NCBI GenBank assembly: GCA_046582565.1 | Contig: JAYGED010000018.1 | Location: forward strand, 1-20,195 | Reading direction: 5' to 3' | DNA length: 20,195 nt | From: JAYGED01 sp046582565 | GTDB taxonomy: Bacteria > Pseudomonadota > Alphaproteobacteria > JAAXGF01 | Shown here: positions 7,379-13,899 of the stretch, piece by piece | Layout: every line of letters starts with the position of its first letter | How positions within the stretch are numbered: the first letter of the stretch is position 1 | The notes under the pieces: model-generated | Databases searched by the model: none | Seen by the model: the letters and a program-made list of their open reading frames with translations, nothing else | What the model was told of the DNA's origin: nothing | Translations under genes and position numbers: made by a program

Positions 7379-7633
7379 ATGCCGATGCTTGAAGAGCGGG
7401 AGTTCAACACCGCCGACATCTATGTGCCGGCCAAGCGGCGCCGTACGCTCAATCCCGAGACGGTCGACGAGATTGCCGAGAGCATGATCGAGGAGGGCCA
7501 GCTCACGCCGATCATGCTGCGCGAGGACGGCGCGCGTTTTGTGCTGGTCGAGGGGTTTCACCGGCTCGAGGCGGCCAAGGCGTTGGGCGAAGAGACCATC
7601 ATCGGCGTCATCGTCCAGGCCCGCGTCTACTGA
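7379..7633 (+). CDS. Stand-alone ParB-like N-terminal domain protein (84 aa)
   Basis: A short protein that looks like only the N-terminal ParB/sulfiredoxin-fold domain. It has the opening pattern ADIYVPAKRRRTLNPETVDEIAESM (12-36), then the GQLTPIMLRE strand (40-49) and VEGFHRLEAAKALG (57-70), which corresponds to the GERR/GxHR box of ParB proteins. It lacks the helix-turn-helix and dimerisation domains of a real chromosome-partitioning ParB (about 280 aa or more), so it is not a partition protein in the usual sense. Nucleotide binding, nuclease activity or a regulatory role are all possible. The ATG at 7379 has AAAGG 8 nt upstream; an ATG at 7374 is in another frame. It converges with the bicupin gene 7 bp away. 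The domain call is by motif only. Confidence 0.72.
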   Translation: MPMLEEREFNTADIYVPAKRRRTLNPETVDEIAESMIEEGQLTPIMLREDGARFVLVEGFHRLEAAKALGEETIIGVIVQARVY

Positions 7634-7640
7634 TTCAGGC

Positions 7641-8300
7641 TTACGACGGCAGGTGCCCTGTCTTTACATAGAGCAGACAGCCGGGCTCGGAGCGAACCGT
7701 ATGGCGGCTTCCCGGCGGATAGCGAACCCAGCATTCCGGCCCGTATGAGCCATGCTCGTCTTCATAGCCGCCCTCGATGACGAAGACCTCCTCGCCGCCG
7801 GGATGGTCATGCTCTTCGAACTGGGTGCCGGGCTCGATGCGGGCGAGTTTCACCACTTCCGGGTGATCGTCCTCAGCGTAAAGCATCATCACGGCAACTC
7901 CCGCCGTCGATCCGGGCCGCCAGTCGCCGGAATTGGTATCGATGTTGATCTGCCGCCGCGCGCTGCCCGGATACTGCTGAAGCTTGACGAAGATCACGCA
8001 GCCCGGCTTGGAAAAGGGCGCGTGGCTGAAGCCTTCCGGATTCAGGATATAGCTGCCCGTGGGATAGTCGCCATGCTCGTCGGAGAACACCCCGCCCAGC
8101 ACGAATATTTCCTCGCCGCCCGGATGGGGGTGAGTGGGAAAGGCGCTGTCCGCATCGTAGCGCACCACCGAGGTCACCCGGCTGCTCTCGGACGGCCCGG
8201 CGAGATTGAGCCGCTTGCGCCAGACGCCCGCACTCGGGCTCGCCTGCCACTCGATCTCTGCGGTATGGACCACGGCTAGCTTACTGAAGTCGTCGTTGAT
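7641..8300 (-). CDS. Bicupin, ChrR-like cupin protein (about 219 aa; start unresolved)
   Basis: Two cupin domains in tandem, each with the same metal-site motif: HPHPGGEEIFV (57-67) and HDHPGGEEVFV (164-174). Each is followed by a DEHGDY or DEHGSY turn, a distal His (FSHAPFS, SRHTVRS) and a PGC-V/L-VK strand, so the halves look like an internal duplication. Anti-ECFsigma ChrR-type cupins and small dioxygenases have this layout; the role here is unknown. The start is odd: the only conventional codons in frame are GTG at 8378 (deep inside the MFS gene) and GTG at 8273 (2 bp after the MFS stop, no Shine-Dalgarno). A strong GAGGAGGAG instead sits 6 nt before ATC at 8300, where the sequence begins to look like a cupin N-terminus. 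8300 is used here as the most natural boundary. Last gene of the long minus-strand operon. Confidence 0.75.
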   Translation of the reverse strand: MNDDFSKLAVVHTAEIEWQASPSAGVWRKRLNLAGPSESSRVTSVVRYDADSAFPTHPHPGGEEIFVLGGVFSDEHGDYPTGSYILNPEGFSHAPFSKPGCVIFVKLQQYPGSARRQINIDTNSGDWRPGSTAGVAVMMLYAEDDHPEVVKLARIEPGTQFEEHDHPGGEEVFVIEGGYEDEHGSYGPECWVRYPPGSRHTVRSEPGCLLYVKTGHLPS

Positions 8301-9514
8301 GACGCGCTCCTCCTCTGGGTTGTGATGACCGTGACGATGGCCAGGGTCATGATAGCCGCGGTCATCCAGAACATCCACCGGCCACCGCCGGCGTCCAGCA
8401 CCCAGCCATAGACCAGGGGCGAGGTCACGCCGCCGACGCTGAAGCCTGTCGAGACGAAACCGAAGACCTTGCCGGTGGATCCCTCGGGCGTGGCGGCGCG
8501 CACAATGAGATCACGCGACGGCGCCACCAGGCCGCTGGAGAACCCGGCCAGAGCCATAACCATGGTCAGCGCAATCACGGGAAGCGCCGCCTCGCCGACG
8601 ATCAGCAGCATGGCGGCGGCGCCGGCCAGGCCGCAGGCGGCAACCAGGCCGTGGCGATGGGTGCGGTCAGCAATCACGCCGCCCGCCAGCACGCCCAGGG
8701 ACGACCCCATGAACATGACGGTAAGGGCGAAGCTGGCCGCCGACAACGTGACGCCCCGTTCCTCGACCAGCACCGAGACCAGGAAGCTGCTCAACCCGCC
8801 CAGGCCCATGGAAAGCAGCACGAAGAATAGAAAGCACATGAGAACCGGCAGTGACATCAACAGGCCGATACCACTAAGGCCCGGCCCCTCACCCGATACC
8901 TGGCTGGTTTCTTCGCGGGGTGCAATCGAGCGGTTCAGATGGCCACGGGATGCGAGGATCAGGCCGGCGGCGGCGAGACCGGCGAGGCCGGCGGCGATCA
9001 ACCCCGCCCGCCAGCCGATGGTCGCGGCGAAGAACGCCATCATCAACGGCGCCGCGGCATATCCCGTGTGGCCGGAGAAGGTATGGATGCTGAACGCCCG
9101 GCCCAGGCGCTTAGCGCCCACCGCCGCCGTCAGAATGGTATAATCGGCGGGGTGAAAGACGCTATTGCCGACTCCCGCCATAAACACCAGCACCAGCATA
9201 AACCCATAGCTCGACGTCATCCCCATGAGCAGGAACGCACAGGCTTCCAGTGCCAGGCCGGCGGCCAGCAGCATGACCGGTCCGAAGCGATCGACCACAT
9301 AGCCGGCGGGGACCTGGAAGATGCCCGTTGCCAGGCTGATAGCGCTGACCAGAAGCCCGAGGGCGGTATAGGAAACGCCCAGCTCGCTCTTGAGCAGAGG
9401 AAACAACGGCGGCAGGACGAGCAGATAAAAATGGCTGAAGAAATGTCCGACGCCGACCACGGCGACGGTCTTCGCATCGCCGCGCGTAGAGGCTGTGACG
9501 GTTGAGGCGCTCAC
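8276..9514 (-). CDS. MFS transporter (412 aa)
   Basis: Major facilitator superfamily permease with about twelve hydrophobic segments in two groups of six, split by a hydrophilic central loop near residues 190-210 (RGHLNRSIAPREETSQ). The loop 2-3 signature is visible as GYVVDRFGPVMLL (72-84), and an equivalent, GGVIADRTHRHG, occurs in the second half. The FFSHFYLLVLPPLFPLLKSELG opening and VFHPADYTIL (about 140) resemble the fosmidomycin-resistance-like/sugar-phosphate branch. The start is GTG at 9514; its GTGA overlaps the amidohydrolase stop, so translation is coupled. Because it sits among amide-hydrolysing enzymes it probably imports the substrate of the pathway or exports a product (inference). 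Inner membrane. Confidence 0.85.
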   Translation of the reverse strand: MSASTVTASTRGDAKTVAVVGVGHFFSHFYLLVLPPLFPLLKSELGVSYTALGLLVSAISLATGIFQVPAGYVVDRFGPVMLLAAGLALEACAFLLMGMTSSYGFMLVLVFMAGVGNSVFHPADYTILTAAVGAKRLGRAFSIHTFSGHTGYAAAPLMMAFFAATIGWRAGLIAAGLAGLAAAGLILASRGHLNRSIAPREETSQVSGEGPGLSGIGLLMSLPVLMCFLFFVLLSMGLGGLSSFLVSVLVEERGVTLSAASFALTVMFMGSSLGVLAGGVIADRTHRHGLVAACGLAGAAAMLLIVGEAALPVIALTMVMALAGFSSGLVAPSRDLIVRAATPEGSTGKVFGFVSTGFSVGGVTSPLVYGWVLDAGGGRWMFWMTAAIMTLAIVTVITTQRRSASSTTTSVS

Positions 9515-10263
9515 GTGAGCTGTGCTTGGGCAGCGGTCAGCCAGCCCTCAAGGCGGGTGGCCCATTCCTCCTGGCCGGCCTCGGATGTGATCAGGTCCTG
9601 GCGGGTTTCGATCTCCAGATTGACGATACCGCGGCCCACGCCATGAACCGGGATGGTGTAGTCGTTGTCGAATTCCACCGCATAGGGCTGATTGTCGCCA
9701 ACCACGATCCGATCTTCCTTAGCGATCAACCCGAACAGGATATCGGCGAGACGGCGTTGCGCCTCGCCATAGAGCAGACCAATATGCCAGGGCCTCGCTT
9801 GCCCCTTAAAGACCGGTGTAAAGCTGTGAATATCGAACAGGATCGGCGCTTCGCGAGCGTCCAGATGATCGCTGATGCAAGCCTGGTAAGGCTGGTGAAT
9901 TTCCCGGATGCGGGCATCGATTTCGTCTTGCGACAGGTCTTGGTTGCCGGGAATTTCGGTCTCTTCGCTTATGGTGGGAATGGCGTCGTGCGCCTCGAGC
10001 AGCCGGTTGCAGTCAATCACCAGACGCGAATAGGTCTGGCTGATCAGGGTCGCGTCGAGACGCGCGGATAAGTCCCGGGCCACGGCGGCGGCGCCGATAT
10101 CCCAGGCGATATGCCGTTCCAGACCAATCGTGCTGAGGCCGAGAGTGCCGAGTTTCCGAGGCAGGCGTTTACTCGCATGCTCGCAGACCAGCAGGTATGG
10201 CGATGCGCCCCGCGCCCGCTCGACATGAAAGGGCGGCGGCTCGTCGGCCGCGAGCAATTCCAT
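9511..10263 (-). CDS. N-formylglutamate amidohydrolase family enzyme (250 aa)
   Basis: Member of the N-formylglutamate amidohydrolase family (PF05013), metal-dependent enzymes that hydrolyse N-formyl-L-glutamate to glutamate and formate in histidine degradation; relatives act on other N-acyl amino acids. Family marks in order: LLVCEHAS (24-31), HIAWDIGAAAVARDL (51-65), SRLVIDCNR (79-87), FDIHSFTPVF (143-152), PVHGVGRG (205-212) and NLEIETRQDLI (215-225), which provide probable metal ligands and the substrate pocket. The ATG at 10263 overlaps the cupin stop as TGATG, and the stop overlaps the MFS start. No hut genes are nearby, and it shares an operon with HyuA/HyuB. The real substrate may therefore be an N-acyl or N-carbamoyl product of ring opening rather than formylglutamate (inference). 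Confidence 0.85.
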   Translation of the reverse strand: MELLAADEPPPFHVERARGASPYLLVCEHASKRLPRKLGTLGLSTIGLERHIAWDIGAAAVARDLSARLDATLISQTYSRLVIDCNRLLEAHDAIPTISEETEIPGNQDLSQDEIDARIREIHQPYQACISDHLDAREAPILFDIHSFTPVFKGQARPWHIGLLYGEAQRRLADILFGLIAKEDRIVVGDNQPYAVEFDNDYTIPVHGVGRGIVNLEIETRQDLITSEAGQEEWATRLEGWLTAAQAQLT

Positions 10264-10556
10264 CAAGAAGCGATGCTCGTGGTCTTGAACTCGATCTCGA
10301 CGAAAGTGAATTCATGGTCGTTGATATTTTTCACGTCATGTTCGATGCCGGCGCCACGGAAATACGACTGGCCGGCGACCAGCTCGCCGAGATGGACGCC
10401 GCCGGGCCCGCTGAGCTCCAGAGTGCCCGTGGTCATCGGCACGACTACATAATCATGTCCATGGCGGTGATAGCCGGTGGCGGCGCCCGGCGCGAACCGC
10501 CATTCGGTGATCCGGGTGAGTTCGTTGTCCGCCTGGATGGTCGGGATCGCTTTCAT
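10263..10556 (-). CDS. Small single-domain cupin (97 aa)
   Basis: A compact beta-barrel cupin. GYHRHGHDYVVVPMTTG (28-44) is the first metal motif (two or three His) and AGQSYFRGAGIEHDVKN (61-77) the second, with His73. The ATG at 10556 overlaps the upstream HyuB stop as ATGA, and the stop overlaps the amidohydrolase ATG. Cupins of this size may be isomerases, dioxygenases or ligand sensors; sequence alone does not decide. Its fixed place between HyuB and the amidohydrolase suggests a step or accessory role in the same pathway. Confidence 0.8.
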   Translation of the reverse strand: MKAIPTIQADNELTRITEWRFAPGAATGYHRHGHDYVVVPMTTGTLELSGPGGVHLGELVAGQSYFRGAGIEHDVKNINDHEFTFVEIEFKTTSIAS

Positions 10557-12232
10557 GATGCCTCCTTGCTGTAGCCGTACATCGCCTCGGCATGGCCAAG
10601 GCTGATGCGGCCATCCTCGATATCGCTCTCGATCTGATCGCGGGGCCGCTTTGCGGGATCGCCAAAACCGCCGCCGCCGCCAAGACAGAGACTCAACACA
10701 TCGCCGGGCTCAAGGTCAAGACTTCCAGTCGACGACATTCGAATGGCCTCGCCCTGGCGATAGATGGTCATGCTTCCCATGGCGCCGGGCCCGCCGCCAT
10801 GGACGCCGCTGGGGGGAAACTTGAAGTGATCCGTATAGAAATTGACGAAGACGCCGTCTTCGAGAATTTCCACATCGCGGCAAAGCCCCAGCCCACCGCG
10901 CCATTCGCCGGCGCCGCAACTGTCGGGCAGCAGGGCATAGCGCTTGACCCTGAGATGCGGGTTGACCTGCTCGATGGATTCGATCGGCGTGTTGCTGCAA
11001 TTGCTGAGGATGTTGTCGACGCCGTCGGCGCCGTCATAATCACGGCAGGCGCCGTAGCCGCCGCCGAGAATATCGGCCAGCACGCGGAAGCTGCCGTCGC
11101 TGCGCTGCTGGGAAAGATAGAACGCGGTGGTGCAGTTGTAGCCCTGGGCGGGCACCCTCTCGGGCATGGCCTGGGACAGGGCGCCGTGGATGGCGTCGAA
11201 CGCCCGGTAGGCCGAGGTCATGCGCGCGCGCACCGGCGCCGGCGGGTTTGGGTTAAGCAGGCTGCCCTTGGGGAAATGCAGGTGCAGCGGCCGGTTGCAG
11301 CCGTCGTTGGCGGGAATATCCTTGTCGGTCATGACGCAACGCACAGCGGCGAAAGCCGCCGCATGGGCCGAGGACAAGGGGCAGTTGAACATGCTCTTGA
11401 GCTGCCCATCGGTGCCGGTGAAATCCATATGGATGTCCGAGCCCGCGACGCGCACTTCGACCCGCACCTGCACCGGCTCGGGATCGAACACGTCCTCGTC
11501 GATGAAGGCTTCACCCCTATAGACGCCATCGGGGATGGCTTCGATGCTGGCTCGCATGCGGCGCTCGCTATAGTCCTGCACTTCGGCCATGGCCTGCCAC
11601 AGGCCATCGACGCCGTATCGCCGGGCCAGATCGAGAATACGCTCGGCGCCGGTGTAGTTTGCCGCAAACTGCGCGTTCATGTCGCCGATGCCGATATCGG
11701 GAATACGAATATTGGCGGCCAGGAGCGTTTCCAGCGGCCCGCCGTTCCAATCGCGCTCGATATCGAACAGGATCGGCGGCAACACCAGCCCTTCCTGAAT
11801 CAACTCGGTTGCCTGGGTATTGACCCCGGCGGTGCCGCCGCCGATGTCGAGATGGTGCGCTGTGCTGCCGGCCCAGCCGAGCAGCTGATCATCGAGAAAA
11901 ATCGGCGTAAACAGGATGATGTCGTTGAGATGCTGGCCGCCGTGGTAGGGGTCGTTCATGATGACCGCCTCGGTGGTGCGGATATTCTCCAGGCCGAGCC
12001 GTTTCTTGGCCGCCTTGAACGACATGGAGAGCGCCGCCGTCTGCATGGGGATCATTTCGGCCTGGGCGACGATATCGCCGGCCGGATCGAGCAGCGCGGT
12101 CGAGCAATCCCTGGCCTCGCGCACCACCGTGGAGAAGGCCGAGCGGATTAGGTTGACCCCCATTTCCTCGGCCGCCGCATGGAGGCCGCGGGCGATGATG
12201 GTGACGGTCGTCTGATCGAAGTTTTTGGTCAT
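10553..12232 (-). CDS. hyuB: Hydantoinase B/oxoprolinase family protein, copy 2 (559 aa)
   Basis: Large catalytic-type subunit of the HyuA/HyuB superfamily (hydantoinase B, 5-oxoprolinase, acetone/acetophenone carboxylase, caprolactamase). Marks: FSTVVREARDCSTALLD (33-49), VIMNDPYHGGQHLNDI (90-105) with probable metal-binding Asp/His residues, GSTAHHLDIGG (122-132), NGGPLETLLAANIR, and the Gly-rich C-terminus CLGGGGGFGDP. The ATG at 12232 overlaps the previous gene's stop (ATGA); open codons upstream to 12334 lie inside that gene and were rejected. Length is normal for stand-alone HyuB. It is about 70% identical, without gaps over the first 200 residues, to the preceding gene. The main changes there lie near residues 73-88 (KAAKKRLGLENIRTTE here). 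It may be a second subunit type or have diverged substrate specificity. Confidence 0.9.
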   Translation of the reverse strand: MTKNFDQTTVTIIARGLHAAAEEMGVNLIRSAFSTVVREARDCSTALLDPAGDIVAQAEMIPMQTAALSMSFKAAKKRLGLENIRTTEAVIMNDPYHGGQHLNDIILFTPIFLDDQLLGWAGSTAHHLDIGGGTAGVNTQATELIQEGLVLPPILFDIERDWNGGPLETLLAANIRIPDIGIGDMNAQFAANYTGAERILDLARRYGVDGLWQAMAEVQDYSERRMRASIEAIPDGVYRGEAFIDEDVFDPEPVQVRVEVRVAGSDIHMDFTGTDGQLKSMFNCPLSSAHAAAFAAVRCVMTDKDIPANDGCNRPLHLHFPKGSLLNPNPPAPVRARMTSAYRAFDAIHGALSQAMPERVPAQGYNCTTAFYLSQQRSDGSFRVLADILGGGYGACRDYDGADGVDNILSNCSNTPIESIEQVNPHLRVKRYALLPDSCGAGEWRGGLGLCRDVEILEDGVFVNFYTDHFKFPPSGVHGGGPGAMGSMTIYRQGEAIRMSSTGSLDLEPGDVLSLCLGGGGGFGDPAKRPRDQIESDIEDGRISLGHAEAMYGYSKEAS

Positions 12233-13899
12233 GGCTGATATCCATAGGCATCGGCGGCATGAGCAAGCGTCAGGCGGCCGCTGGTTATGTCGCTCTCGAT
12301 ACTCTCGCGCCGCCTGAGCGCCGGGTCGCCCCAACCGCCGCCGCCGCCGACCTTGAGCAGGACGATATCGCCCGGCTCGAGATCAATGCGCGCGGTGGCC
12401 GACAGGGCGATTTCCTCGCCATGGCGGATGACCGTCAGGCTGCCCGGCGCGCCCGGCTGGCCAGCGTGGAAGCCCTGCGGCGCGAACTTGTAGCGGTCGG
12501 AATAGAGGTTGAGCGAGACGCCCTCCTCGAGCACCTCGAACTCGCGGTAAAAACCCAGGCCGCCGCGCCACTGACCCGCCCCGCCCGTATCGGGCAGCAT
12601 GCCATAGCCGACCAGCCTGAGATATGGATTGCTCTGTTCGATCGATTCGATAGGCGTGTTGCGGCAGTTCCCCAGGATGCCGGCAATGGCGTCCTCGCCG
12701 TCGTAGTTTATGCCGCCGCCGTAGCCGCCGCCCAGAATATCGAGGAACATCCGGTAGCGGCCATCCTCGCCGCGCTGCATGATATAGAGCGCCGTCGTGC
12801 AGTTATAGCCTTGCGACGGCACCCAGTCCGGCATGGCCTTTGACAGCGCGTCATGCACGGCGTCGAAGGCGCGATAGGCCGAGGTCATACGCGCGCGCAG
12901 CGGCGCCGGCGGGTTGGGATTAAGCACCGTGCCCTTGGCAAACGACGCATGGATCGGCCGGTTGCAGCCGTCGTTCGACGGAATGTCCTTATCGGGGATC
13001 ATGCAGCGCATGGCGGCGAACACGGCGGCGTGAGCCGAAGCCACCGGGCAATTGAACATGCTCTTGAGCTGTGGGTCCGTATCGGCGAAGTCGAGCCAGA
13101 CGTCGGAGCCGTCAACCCGCACCGCCACTGCGAAACGAACCGGATTGGGGTCGAACACGTCCTGATCAATGGTGGCTTCGCCTCGGTACACACCGTCGGG
13201 TATCTTTGCCAGGGCAGCGCGCATGCGGCGTTCGCTGTAATCCTGCACCTCGGCCATGGCCTGGCGGACGCCGTCGGCGCCGTGCTTATCGGCCAGGGCG
13301 CAGAGCCGTTGTTCGCCGGTGTAGTTGGCGGCGAATTGTGCGTTCATATCGCCGACGCCGGTCTCCGGTGTGCGGATATTCGCGGTCAGGAACGTCTCGA
13401 TCAGGCCGCCATTCCAGTCACGCTCGATATCGAACAGGATCGGTGGAAAGATCAGCCCCTCCTGGAGCAGCTCGGTCGCCAGGCTGTTGACCCCGGCATT
13501 GCTGCCACCGATGTCGAGATGATGGGCGGTCGAGCCGGCATACCCCAACAGGTCACCGTCATGAAAGATCGGCGTGAACAGGATGATGTCGTTGAGATGC
13601 TGCCCGCCATGGTAGGGATCGTTCATGATAACGGCCTGGCCAGGGCCGATAGCAGTCAGATCGAGGGCCGCAAAGGCGCCCTTGAACGAGATCGAGAGGC
13701 CCGCCGTCTGAATCGGGATCATATCGGCCTGAGCGACGACGTTCCCGTCCCTATCGAGCAGCGCCGTCGAGCAGTCGTGCGCCTCGCGCACCACGGTCGA
13801 AAAGGCCGAGCGCACCAGATTGACACCCATCTCCTCGGCTGCCGCATGGAGGCCGCTGGCGATGATGGTGATAGTGGTCAGATCGAGATTGCGGCTCAT
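12229..13899 (-). CDS. hyuB: Hydantoinase B/oxoprolinase family protein, copy 1 (556 aa)
   Basis: First of two adjacent HyuB paralogues. Works with HyuA in ATP-dependent opening of a cyclic amide or imide, or in a related carboxylation; which one cannot be told from sequence. Marks: FSTVVREAHDCSTALLD (33-49), VIMNDPYHGGQHLNDI (90-105), GSTAHHLDIGG (122-132), DIERDWNGG, CNRPIHASFAKGTVLNPNPPAP in the middle, and a KVGGGGGWGDP C-terminus. The ATG at 13899 overlaps the HyuA stop (ATGA), the usual HyuA-HyuB coupling. The stop overlaps the second copy's ATG the same way. No residue in the conserved motifs distinguishes it as inactive, so both copies appear functional. Confidence 0.92.
   Translation of the reverse strand: MSRNLDLTTITIIASGLHAAAEEMGVNLVRSAFSTVVREAHDCSTALLDRDGNVVAQADMIPIQTAGLSISFKGAFAALDLTAIGPGQAVIMNDPYHGGQHLNDIILFTPIFHDGDLLGYAGSTAHHLDIGGSNAGVNSLATELLQEGLIFPPILFDIERDWNGGLIETFLTANIRTPETGVGDMNAQFAANYTGEQRLCALADKHGADGVRQAMAEVQDYSERRMRAALAKIPDGVYRGEATIDQDVFDPNPVRFAVAVRVDGSDVWLDFADTDPQLKSMFNCPVASAHAAVFAAMRCMIPDKDIPSNDGCNRPIHASFAKGTVLNPNPPAPLRARMTSAYRAFDAVHDALSKAMPDWVPSQGYNCTTALYIMQRGEDGRYRMFLDILGGGYGGGINYDGEDAIAGILGNCRNTPIESIEQSNPYLRLVGYGMLPDTGGAGQWRGGLGFYREFEVLEEGVSLNLYSDRYKFAPQGFHAGQPGAPGSLTVIRHGEEIALSATARIDLEPGDIVLLKVGGGGGWGDPALRRRESIESDITSGRLTLAHAADAYGYQP

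Noticed and set aside
7228..7419. N-terminal extension of the M81 peptidase containing DKSLA repeats
   Set aside because: The conserved protein begins at the 7227 ATG with its own ribosome-binding site; the extension only translates the 15-bp DNA repeats of the divergent promoter.
7379..7633. Chromosome-partitioning ParB or replication-origin marker
   Set aside because: Only the N-terminal domain is present, no ParA gene or parS-like palindrome is nearby, and the neighbours are metabolic.
9511..10263. Histidine-utilisation (hut) locus
   Set aside because: The formylglutamate amidohydrolase family member has no hutH, hutU, hutI or hutF beside it, so a hut assignment is unsupported.
10592..12151. 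Very long open frame (519 codons) on the plus strand opposite HyuB copy 2
   Set aside because: It mirrors a firmly identified gene in GC-rich DNA, its translation is rich in Gly, His and Arg without family motifs, and it has no separate ribosome-binding context.
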